From: Mycobacterium senriense
Lineage (GTDB): Bacteria; Actinomycetota; Actinomycetes; Mycobacteriales; Mycobacteriaceae
DNA: 64,000 nt
Direction of reading: 5' to 3'
Assembly (NCBI RefSeq): GCF_019668465.1
Contig: NZ_AP024828.1
Span: 744,001-808,000, forward strand
Under the pieces are notes generated by a model. That model was given only the letters and a program-made list of their open reading frames with translations, ran no database searches and was not told the DNA's origin. The translations under genes were made by a program, and so were the position numbers. Positions within the stretch are counted from its first letter, which is position 1. Each line of letters starts with the position of its first letter. This document shows positions 41,871 to 49,608 of the stretch, piece after piece.

Positions 41871-43582
41871 CGGTGGAAGTCATGTCCGCGACCGGGCTGC
41901 TGCGCACGTTCAGCGATGCCGGTGTGTTCGAGCCCGCCGATGTCCATGTGGCGCAACGACTTACCGCGCTCACCGGCGAAACCGATGAGCGGGTGGCACT
42001 GGCGGTCGCCCTGCTGGTGCGCGCGCTGCGCGGCGGTTCGGTCTGCGTCGACCTGCGCGGGGTGCCGGCCCAGGTCGGCGCGGACGACGAGCTGCCCTGG
42101 CCCGGTGAAGACGACTGGATGGCGGCGGTGCGGGCCAGCGCCCTGCTTCAGGCGCCACCGGTGCTGCGGCTGCTGGGCGACCTGCTCTACTTCGACCGGT
42201 ACTGGCTCGAGGAAGAACAGGTCTGCACCGACCTGCTGGCCCTGTCGGCGGCCCCGGTAACCGTCGAATCGTCCAGCTACGAACGGCTTTTCCCGCCCGG
42301 CTACGAGGAACAGCGGGCCGCCGCCGAGATCGCCGTGACGCAGGCGCTCACCGTGCTGACCGGCGGGCCCGGCACCGGCAAGACCACCACGGTCGCCCGC
42401 CTGCTCGCCCTGCTGGTCGAACAGGCGGAGCGAGCCGGTCTGCCGCGACCGCGGATCGCGCTGGCCGCGCCGACCGGCAAGGCGGCCGCCCGGCTGGCCG
42501 AGGCGGTGGCCGCCGGAAGCGAGGAGCTCGCCGCGGTGGACAGGGCGCGCTTGACGGGGCTGTCGGGTACCACGCTGCACCGCCTGCTCGGTCCCCGGCC
42601 CGATACATCGGTGCGGTTCAAGCACAATCGCGGCAATCGGCTGCCGCACGACGTCATCGTGGTCGACGAGACGTCGATGGTGTCGTTGACCATGATGGCG
42701 CGGCTGGTCGAAGCCGTGCGGCCGGACACCCGGCTGATCCTGGTCGGTGACCCCGACCAGCTGGCCTCGGTGGAAGCCGGCGCGGTGCTGGCCGATCTGG
42801 TGGACGGGCTGGCCGCCCGCGACGACGTGCGGGTGGCCGCCCTGCGGACGCCGCACCGATTCGGCACGTCGATCGGCGCCCTGGCCGAGGCGATCCGGGT
42901 CGGCGACGCGGATCGCGTCGTGGGGCTGCTGGCGGGCGGCGGTGAACACATCGAGTGGGTGGATTCCGAGCGCCCGGCCGAGCAGCTGCGCGAGGTGCTG
43001 GTCGCCCACGCGCTGCGGTTGCGCTCGGCCGCGCTGCTGGGCGCGGTTGCCGAGGCGCTGGCCACGCTGGACGAGCACCGGCTATTGTGTGCGCACCGCG
43101 AGGGGCCCTACGGTGCGGCACACTGGAACACGCTGGTGCAGAACTGGATTGGCGAAGCGACGGGCCAGCCGGCCTGGTCGCAGTGGTACGCCGGGCGTCC
43201 CCTGCTGGTGACGGCCAACGACTACGGCCTGCGCCTGTACAACGGCGACACCGGCGTGACGGTGGCGGGTGCGGACGGCCTGCGCGCGGTCGTCGCCGGG
43301 GCGAGCGGACCGCTGGACTTCGCGACCAGCCGCCTCGGCGAGGTGGAGACGATGCATGCCATGACCATCCACAAGAGTCAGGGCAGCCAGGCGGACGAGG
43401 TGACGGTGTTGATACCGCCGGAGGATTCGCGATTGCTGACGCGGGAGTTGTTCTACACGGCGGTGACCCGGGCGAAGACCAAGGTGCGGGTGGTGGGCCC
43501 CGAGGGGTCGGTCCGCGCGGCGATCGAACGCCGGGCGGTGCGGGCCACCGGGCTGCGGCAGCGGCTGCGGTCACTCAGGTGA
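41867..43582 (+). CDS. recD: Exodeoxyribonuclease V subunit RecD
   Basis: 571-aa SF1B 5'-3' helicase of RecBCD. Walker A is TGGPGTGKTTTVARLL (near residue 163), Walker B VIVVDETSMVSLTMM, motif III GDPDQLASVEAGAVL, and the C-terminal motifs AMTIHKSQGSQADEV and ELFYTAVTRAK. GTG 41867 overlaps the recB stop (GTGA). The 3' end overlaps the convergent PLD-like gene by 8 bp. Confidence 0.96.
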   Translation: MTVEVMSATGLLRTFSDAGVFEPADVHVAQRLTALTGETDERVALAVALLVRALRGGSVCVDLRGVPAQVGADDELPWPGEDDWMAAVRASALLQAPPVLRLLGDLLYFDRYWLEEEQVCTDLLALSAAPVTVESSSYERLFPPGYEEQRAAAEIAVTQALTVLTGGPGTGKTTTVARLLALLVEQAERAGLPRPRIALAAPTGKAAARLAEAVAAGSEELAAVDRARLTGLSGTTLHRLLGPRPDTSVRFKHNRGNRLPHDVIVVDETSMVSLTMMARLVEAVRPDTRLILVGDPDQLASVEAGAVLADLVDGLAARDDVRVAALRTPHRFGTSIGALAEAIRVGDADRVVGLLAGGGEHIEWVDSERPAEQLREVLVAHALRLRSAALLGAVAEALATLDEHRLLCAHREGPYGAAHWNTLVQNWIGEATGQPAWSQWYAGRPLLVTANDYGLRLYNGDTGVTVAGADGLRAVVAGASGPLDFATSRLGEVETMHAMTIHKSQGSQADEVTVLIPPEDSRLLTRELFYTAVTRAKTKVRVVGPEGSVRAAIERRAVRATGLRQRLRSLR

Positions 43583-44156
43583 CGGGTGAGCCACCCTGCG
43601 GCGTAGTGCCGGATTTAGCCTGCGCGGCCATCTGTTTCAGCATGCCGTCGTGGATGATGTCGATCCGTGAGCGCGCCTCGGCGCACACATACGGATCCCG
43701 GATCACCGTGAGCTGATTGTCCTGCTTGGATTCTCCGCCGGCGGACCAGTTGGTCGAACCGGTGATGACGTCGACGCCGTCGAGTATCACCATCTTCAGG
43801 TGCATGATCGCCGACTTTTCGCTGTGGCCGATGGCGATGCTGTTGCCGATCTTGTGATTGAGCCACGGGACCAGCAGCGCATGCTCCGATTTCCCTGCGG
43901 CCTGGGTGGAGTCGAGACTCATTTGCACATAGATGTTTTCGTTGTTCAGCGCCGATTGTAGAACCAAATTCAGCTCTGGATCGTCGTAGCCGTACATCGC
44001 GACCACGATGCTTTTATTGGCCGATGTCAACAAGGCTTTGAGCGCCTCGTGCACCTGATCGACCGGACTGTAGAACGTGCGCGTGGTGTCGGGATAGCCG
44101 GGTGGGAACGGCGCGGCTTTGTACTGGTCGAGGTCGGTGAGCGAACTGAGTGCCAT
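43575..44156 (-). CDS. Single-HKD phospholipase D-like protein
   Basis: 193-aa protein with one HKD motif, HLKMVILDGVDVITGSTNWS (His, Lys, Asp and GSxN all present). One-motif members, such as the nuclease Nuc, work as dimers and may cut DNA, RNA or phospholipids. The N-terminal half has FYSPVDQVHEALKALL and SIVVAMYGYDDPELNLVL. No signal peptide or transmembrane helix. AAAGGAGAA precedes ATG 44156. It starts 12 bp after the DUF2235 gene, so the two form an operon. Base composition is visibly more AT-rich than recD next to it, suggesting transfer. Confidence 0.85.
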   Translation of the reverse strand: MALSSLTDLDQYKAAPFPPGYPDTTRTFYSPVDQVHEALKALLTSANKSIVVAMYGYDDPELNLVLQSALNNENIYVQMSLDSTQAAGKSEHALLVPWLNHKIGNSIAIGHSEKSAIMHLKMVILDGVDVITGSTNWSAGGESKQDNQLTVIRDPYVCAEARSRIDIIHDGMLKQMAAQAKSGTTPQGGSPVT

Positions 44157-44168
44157 GACGGTTCTCCT

Positions 44169-45284
44169 TTACAACGCGGGGGACATCCAGTCCTTCGGGT
44201 CGACGCTGAGCTGTTGCTGCTCGGCGGTCAGGCTGGGCAGGTAGCCCGGGTTGTCGCGGCGGCGCGCCAACACGCTCGGGTGAACCAGCGCGTCGGGGCC
44301 CATCGGCCGGCGCCGGCGCCCCACGAGAAACCACAATTTGCCGTTGTCGTGGATCGGCGCGTCCACGAAGTCCTCGAGCACGGAGCACTGCTGCTGGTAG
44401 GCCGCCCCATCGATCGCCAGTTCACCCACGATTCCGTCCGTGATCCACTTCAACGCGATCGTGGCGAGGCGGTGATCGGAGAACGTTCCGCCAACGTCGG
44501 CATGCACGCCAGCGAACCAGCGCTCCTCGAGGCCCTGCGGGTGTCGCTCGACGAGGTATTCCCGGTACGGCCGGCGCCGCTCGTCGATCGAGACGGCGTG
44601 GCGGATACGTGCCACGTTGGGCAGCGAACGCGTATACGGCCATCTCAGGGTGCCGAACCGCAGGAAGCCGGCCGCCTTGACGGTGTCCCACAAGCCGAGA
44701 TATGCCACCGGCACTGCGTAATGCCACACCTGGTTCGGACTGTTTTGGCGCACGGTGGAAAACAGCGGCTCGCCGTCGGTGCGCCAGCAGAACGCGCGGG
44801 CGAACTCAGCCCAACGGTCGAACTCGTCTGGGCTGAATTCCCGGTTGATGGCGTACTTCTCGACCGCGTAGGGCAGCAGGTTCTCCGAGCCCGGCCGCAT
44901 CAGTCCGGGCCGCAGCAGCATGCCGGCCAACGCGCGCGCCGTGTACGCGCCGCGGCTGAACCCAAAGATGTACAACGAATCACCGGGGCGCCAATGCTGC
45001 ATGACGTACCGATATGCCTGTGCGACATTGTCTTTCAGGCCGATCCCGAACGCCTGCTCGATCAGCAGCGACACCGTGCGACGGACCGCGGAGTGCGCGG
45101 CGGCCGGGGCGAGCGTGCCCACTCCAGGGTCGTAATAAGTCAGCTGGGTGGTGGGGTCGTTCTTGTCGAGCAGCTCGAAAAGCTTGGCGACGTTGGTGAG
45201 ACTCCCGGCTCCGATTTGGTTTGCCGTGCCGTCAAGACAGATGACAATGCGCTTGCCCCGGGGCGATTCAGGGTGCTCGGTCAT
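44169..45284 (-). CDS. DUF2235 alpha/beta hydrolase
   Basis: 371-aa protein of the DUF2235 family (related to Tle1-type phospholipases delivered by type VI secretion in other bacteria). N-terminal KRIVICLDGTANQIGAGS, the nucleophile elbow FGFSRGAYTARALAGML (Ser near residue 116), the Asp in AYLGLWDTVKAAG and the His in WFAGVHADVGG form a plausible catalytic triad. No signal peptide. It is followed by a PLD-like gene in the same operon. Mycobacteria lack type VI secretion, so the role must differ; it is not part of the M. tuberculosis layout that I remember here. Confidence 0.85.
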   Translation of the reverse strand: MTEHPESPRGKRIVICLDGTANQIGAGSLTNVAKLFELLDKNDPTTQLTYYDPGVGTLAPAAAHSAVRRTVSLLIEQAFGIGLKDNVAQAYRYVMQHWRPGDSLYIFGFSRGAYTARALAGMLLRPGLMRPGSENLLPYAVEKYAINREFSPDEFDRWAEFARAFCWRTDGEPLFSTVRQNSPNQVWHYAVPVAYLGLWDTVKAAGFLRFGTLRWPYTRSLPNVARIRHAVSIDERRRPYREYLVERHPQGLEERWFAGVHADVGGTFSDHRLATIALKWITDGIVGELAIDGAAYQQQCSVLEDFVDAPIHDNGKLWFLVGRRRRPMGPDALVHPSVLARRRDNPGYLPSLTAEQQQLSVDPKDWMSPAL

Positions 45285-45416
45285 TGTCGAAGGCCTCTCG
45301 CAAGTATTTCAACTCGCTGATATGCGGCACTCTACGACGACCGCGCCGGCGCCGCGGCATGTTGGAAATAGCCGGGTGGGGTAAATGCGCGCCGGTGCGG
45401 AAGAATCGTCGTCGAC

Positions 45417-46160
45417 ATGGACGACAACGACAGTCTGGCACCGACGTCGCCCCCCGCCTCGCGACGCGGCCACGTAATGCGGCTCGCCGTGTTTGCCGCG
45501 TTCCTGGGCACGGTCTTCTATCTGGTGGCCGTCGCGCGGGCGATCAACATCGACGAGATCCGGTCCGTCGTCTCGGCGACCGGACCGGCGGCGCCCTTGA
45601 CCTATGTGGTGGTCTCGGCGGTGGTGGGTGCGTTGTTCGTGCCGGGCTCGATACTGGCCGCGGGCAGTGGGCTGCTGTTCGGTCCGCTGCTGGGTGTTTT
45701 CGTGACGCTGGGCGCGACGGTGGGCACCGCGATCGTCGCGAGTTTCGTCGGCCGGCGGGCCGGCCGCGACAGCGCACGCGCGCTGCTGGGCGCGGCGCGG
45801 GCCGATCGCATGGACGCGCTGATCGGACGCGGCGGCCTGTGGGCGGTCGTCGGGCAGCGCTTCGTCCCCGGCATCTCGGATGCGTTGGCCTCGTACGCGT
45901 TCGGGGCCTTCGGAGTTCCGTTGTGGCAGATGGCGGTTGGCGCGTTCATCGGCTCGGCCCCGCGCGCGTTCGCCTACACCGCGCTGGGCGCCTCGATCGG
46001 GAACCGGTCCTCGCCTTTGGCCTACGCGGCGATAGCGGTGTGGTGCGTCAGCGCAATCGTCGGCGCTTTCGCCGCTCATCGCGGATACCGGAACTGGCGA
46101 GCGCACCCGCGACGCGACGAGGACGACGGTGCGCCAGAGGCGAATTCGGAAACTCGCTAG
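45417..46160 (+). CDS. TVP38/TMEM64 family (VTT domain) membrane protein
   Basis: 247-aa polytopic membrane protein of the DedA/TVP38 superfamily, implicated in lipid scrambling or transport. Helices at about residues 20-42, 55-78, 82-105, 165-185 and 200-222. Signature GALFVPGSILAAGSGLLFG with a membrane re-entrant Gly/Pro region, and VVGQRFVPGISD. The C-terminus is charged. It matches M. tuberculosis Rv0625c in length and place (downstream of recD), but vapBC5 and Rv0628c are not present between. Confidence 0.88.
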   Translation: MDDNDSLAPTSPPASRRGHVMRLAVFAAFLGTVFYLVAVARAINIDEIRSVVSATGPAAPLTYVVVSAVVGALFVPGSILAAGSGLLFGPLLGVFVTLGATVGTAIVASFVGRRAGRDSARALLGAARADRMDALIGRGGLWAVVGQRFVPGISDALASYAFGAFGVPLWQMAVGAFIGSAPRAFAYTALGASIGNRSSPLAYAAIAVWCVSAIVGAFAAHRGYRNWRAHPRRDEDDGAPEANSETR

Positions 46161-46214
46161 CGAACCTCGGTCGCCGAGCCCGGATTTGTCGTAGGTGGCT
46201 GCGATGATGGGGTC

Positions 46215-47459
46215 ATGTCTTCGATCGCATCTGCTGGCGCTGTGGTGGTGAGTCCTGGTGAGCGTCTTGAGGTGTTGTTCGAGGAGTTGGCGGAGTTGAC
46301 CGGTCAGCGCAATGCGATTGATGGGCGCATCGTGGAGATCGTGGCTGAGATCGAGCGCGACGAATTGTGCGGCGTCACCGGCGCGAGGTCGGTGCCGGCG
46401 TTGGTGGCTTGGAAGCTCGGGTTGTCATCGGGTACCGCCCACGCGTTCGCCACGGTGGCACATCGGCTGCAGGAGTTTCCGCGCTGCGCCCAAGGGATGC
46501 GGGAAGGTCGACTGTCGCTGGATCAGGTCGGCGTCATCGCCGCCCGCGCCGGCCAGGGATCCGATGAGCACTACGCGCAGCTGGCGCAAGTCGCCACGGT
46601 CGCTCAGCTGCGCACCGCGGTCAAGCTGGAACCGCGCCCCGAACCCGAACGTCGGCCCGAGCCCGAGCGCTCGATCACCACGACCACCACCGAACAGGGC
46701 AGCTGCTACCGGATCATCCTGCCGCACCATGAGGCCACCAAGTTCGACGCCGCCTTGGCATCTCATCGTGATGCGCTAATGGCCGAGTGGAAGCACGATA
46801 GCGGCGACGGCGCCAGCGATCAGCGGCCCCCGTTGCCTGGCACTGTCGAGGCGTTCATGCGCCTGATCGAGGCGGGGTGGGACGCCGAGGCGGCGCGGCG
46901 CCCACACGGGCAGCACACCACCGTGGTGGTGCACCTCGACGTTGAACAGCGCGCCGCGGCACTGCATCTGGGTCCGCTGCTCACCGACGCCGAGCGCCGA
47001 TACCTGACCTGTGATGCCACCGCTGAAGTGTGGTTCCAACGCCACGGCGAGGTCATCGGCGCCGGCCGGACGACCCGGCTGATCAACCGCCGGCTTCGCC
47101 GCGCGCTCGAGCATCGCGACCGCACCTGCGCGGTTCCCGGCTGTGGCGCCACCCGTGGACTGCACGCCCATCACCTGCGGCACTGGGAAGACGGCGGCCC
47201 CACCGAGTTGGCCAACCTGGTGCTGCTATGCCCCTATCATCACCGGCTGCACCACCGCGGCGTCATCACCCTCACCGGACCCGCAGACGATCTCATCGTC
47301 ACCGACACCTCCGGCCGACGGCTCAGCCCGCGATCGCTCGCGCGTCCGCCCAACCTTGCCCCGCCCGCCGTCCCACCCTGCCCGGGACCGACCGGCGAAC
47401 GCGCCGACTGGTGGTGGTATGACCCCTTCCAACCCCAACCACCACCGACAAACAACTAG
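46215..47459 (+). CDS. 13E12 repeat family protein (DUF222 and HNH endonuclease)
   Basis: 414-aa member of the mycobacterial REP13E12 family. DUF222 covers about residues 15-290. The HNH domain near the C-terminus is CAVPGCGATRGLHAHHLRHW, then CPYHHRLHHRG, with two zinc CxxC-type sites and the HH catalytic pair. The C-terminus is Pro-rich. Many copies occur in mycobacterial genomes and some contain attachment sites for the phage-like element phiRv1. Biological function is not established; HNH domains are DNA nucleases. The gene is intact. Confidence 0.9.
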   Translation: MSSIASAGAVVVSPGERLEVLFEELAELTGQRNAIDGRIVEIVAEIERDELCGVTGARSVPALVAWKLGLSSGTAHAFATVAHRLQEFPRCAQGMREGRLSLDQVGVIAARAGQGSDEHYAQLAQVATVAQLRTAVKLEPRPEPERRPEPERSITTTTTEQGSCYRIILPHHEATKFDAALASHRDALMAEWKHDSGDGASDQRPPLPGTVEAFMRLIEAGWDAEAARRPHGQHTTVVVHLDVEQRAAALHLGPLLTDAERRYLTCDATAEVWFQRHGEVIGAGRTTRLINRRLRRALEHRDRTCAVPGCGATRGLHAHHLRHWEDGGPTELANLVLLCPYHHRLHHRGVITLTGPADDLIVTDTSGRRLSPRSLARPPNLAPPAVPPCPGPTGERADWWWYDPFQPQPPPTNN

Positions 47460-47551
47460 CCCGGTTACCGGGACCAGTCACTACCGGCAACCCGTCGAAG
47501 CTCAACCGCACCGACGACCTGAAGCGAAGTAGCACAAGGGATTTGACGCCG

Positions 47552-48499
47552 CTAGTTCGCCGAGCGTTGCGCCGCCACAAACAGGTTCCCGGGCACGTAG
47601 TCCCGGACATCCTCGGGCGCGGCGCGCCCGTAGCCGGCCATCAGCTCGTCGGCCGGCGTCACCGTCACGTCCCAGCCATGCCGGCCGAACCACTCGCCGA
47701 CGTCCTCTCGCTCCTCGAAATACCAGAGCTCGTCGGTCCGGGGCACCTCGCGGTCCGGATCCACGCCGGCCATCAGCCCGCGGATCCGGTCCATCCGCTC
47801 ACGGCGCTTCGCGCGGAACTGCGGGTCGAGGAACGTCGGACCCAGCGCCTCCACGGCGACCCGGCTGCCCGGGACGGTAAGGCCCTGAATGCGCTCGAAC
47901 AGCAGGTCCTGTGCGGCGGCGGGCAGATACGGCATCAACCCCTCGGCCGACCAGACGCTGGGCGCTTCAGTGTCAAAACCCGCCTGCCGCAACGCGGCCG
48001 GCCAATCCTGGCGCAGGTCCACCGGCACCGCGACCCGGTTGCAGGCGGGCTGCGCCCCATGTTCGGCCAACGTGGTGGCCTTGAAATCCAGCACGCGGGT
48101 CTGGTCGAGCTCGTAGACCGTGATGCCCGCCGGCCAGGGCAGCCGCCAGGACCGCGCGTCCAGGCCGGCCGCCAGGATCACCGCCTGGCGGATGCCCGCA
48201 CCGACTGCGTCGAGGAAGAACTTGTCGAAAAACGCTGTGCGCGAAGCCATGTAGCTGACCATCGACTGCATCTGCAGCGGCAACGTCGGTTCGGCCTCGA
48301 TGACCTCGTCCGGCAGCTGGCCCGCGGAGTGCCAGTTCCACACCCCGTCGCCCGCGGCGTCGAGGAACACCTGGGCGAATGGGTCTGTGATCAACGGGTT
48401 TTCGTTGCGGGTTTCCGCCGCGCGGGCGGAAGCGACCCCCAACGCGGTCGCCCCCACGCTTTCGGTGATCTCCCAGCTGTCGTTGTCGGTCCTCGCCAT
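47552..48499 (-). CDS. SAM-dependent methyltransferase, TIGR00027 family, copy 1
   Basis: 315-aa putative O-methyltransferase of the large mycobacterial TIGR00027/LCMT-like family. N-terminal [22 protein letters not shown]-binding [31 protein letters not shown], and [14 protein letters not shown]. Substrates are unknown; relatives modify carboxyls or hydroxyls. ATG 48499 begins 2 nt after the stop of copy 2, so the two are co-transcribed. It is colinear with its neighbour over its whole length. Confidence 0.9.
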   Translation of the reverse strand: MARTDNDSWEITESVGATALGVASARAAETRNENPLITDPFAQVFLDAAGDGVWNWHSAGQLPDEVIEAEPTLPLQMQSMVSYMASRTAFFDKFFLDAVGAGIRQAVILAAGLDARSWRLPWPAGITVYELDQTRVLDFKATTLAEHGAQPACNRVAVPVDLRQDWPAALRQAGFDTEAPSVWSAEGLMPYLPAAAQDLLFERIQGLTVPGSRVAVEALGPTFLDPQFRAKRRERMDRIRGLMAGVDPDREVPRTDELWYFEEREDVGEWFGRHGWDVTVTPADELMAGYGRAAPEDVRDYVPGNLFVAAQRSAN

Positions 48500-48501
48500 C
48501 C

Positions 48502-49452
48502 TCAGTCCCTTCCCTTGCGCTGCGCCGCCACGAACAGCGTCTGCGGCGTGGCGTCGTCGATGTCGTGTGGTGGTCTGCGGTCGTAGCCCGCCATCAGCTC
48601 CGGCGCCGGGGTGACCGTCACGTCCCAGCCGTGCCGGCCCAGCCAGTCCCCCACGTCTTCACGTTCCTCGAAGTACCAGAGGTCTTGCACGTCGGGAATG
48701 TGACGGTCGGGCTCCAGTTCGGCCATCAGGTCGCGTATCCGCTGCATGGTCTGGCGCTGCCGGTCGCGGGCGCCCTGGTCGAGGAAGTCGGGGCCGGGCG
48801 CCTCCACGGCGATCCGGCTGCCCTGCGCGCCGAGCGCCTGCACCCGCTCGAACAACAGCTCCTGGGCGGCCGCGGGCAGAAACGGCAACAGCCCCTCGGC
48901 CGACCACACGCTGGGCGCTTCGGCGTCAAATCCGGCTCGCTGCAATGCGGACGGCCAATCGTGGCGCAGGTCGACGGGAACGCTGACCAGCTCGCAGGTC
49001 GGCTGGGCTCCCTTGTCGCGCAGCGTCGACGCCTTGAAGTCCAGCACCCGGGGCTGATCCAGCTCGTACACCCTGGTGCCGTCCGGCCACGGCAGCCGCC
49101 ACGCCCGCGAGTCCAGCCCCGCCGCCAGGATCACCACCTGCCGCACCCCCGCGCCGGTGGCGTCGAGGAAGAACTTGTCGAAGAAGGCCGTCCGCGCGGC
49201 CACGTAGTCGACCATGCCCTGCATCCGCGGCTTGAGGTCCGGATCGATCTCGGCGACCTGGGCAGGCAGGTTGGGGGCCGCGAACCAGTCCCACATGCCT
49301 TCCCCGGCTGCCTGCAGGAACACCCGCGCGAACGGGTCGCTGATCAGCGGGTTCTCGCTTTCGGTCTCCGCGGCCCGGGCCGCCGCCACGCCGAGCGCCG
49401 TCGCCCCCACGCTCTCGGTGATCTCCCAGCTGTCGTCGTCGGTCCTGGCCAC
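48502..49452 (-). CDS. SAM-dependent methyltransferase, TIGR00027 family, copy 2
   Basis: 316-aa paralogue of the following gene. Same motifs: [66 protein letters not shown] and a C-terminal [21 protein letters not shown] 49452 is chosen because GGGAGG lies 7 nt upstream; a TTG 15 nt earlier has none. First gene of the two-gene operon. Confidence 0.9.
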   Translation of the reverse strand: MARTDDDSWEITESVGATALGVAAARAAETESENPLISDPFARVFLQAAGEGMWDWFAAPNLPAQVAEIDPDLKPRMQGMVDYVAARTAFFDKFFLDATGAGVRQVVILAAGLDSRAWRLPWPDGTRVYELDQPRVLDFKASTLRDKGAQPTCELVSVPVDLRHDWPSALQRAGFDAEAPSVWSAEGLLPFLPAAAQELLFERVQALGAQGSRIAVEAPGPDFLDQGARDRQRQTMQRIRDLMAELEPDRHIPDVQDLWYFEEREDVGDWLGRHGWDVTVTPAPELMAGYDRRPPHDIDDATPQTLFVAAQRKGRD

Positions 49453-49608
49453 CCCGGTGCCTCCCAAATTTCGCTAGCACGCCTACGTACCCGACCCTAC
49501 GCGCGCCGGATGAGTGGGAGCTGTCAACCGACCGGGTATTGAGTTAACTTGTCGGCGGGCCGGTTAGCAGGTCGAAAGCACGGTGTAGCGCGAATCCGAA
49601 GGATGCAC

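Noticed and set aside
46215..47459. Mobile element or prophage boundary at the 13E12 gene
   Set aside because: The gene is intact and no integrase, direct repeats or transposase lie nearby; 13E12 genes are common chromosomal repeats.
47460..47472. CCCGG-TTA-CCGGG hairpin after the 13E12 gene
   Set aside because: Only 5 bp with a 3-nt loop; too weak to call a terminator.
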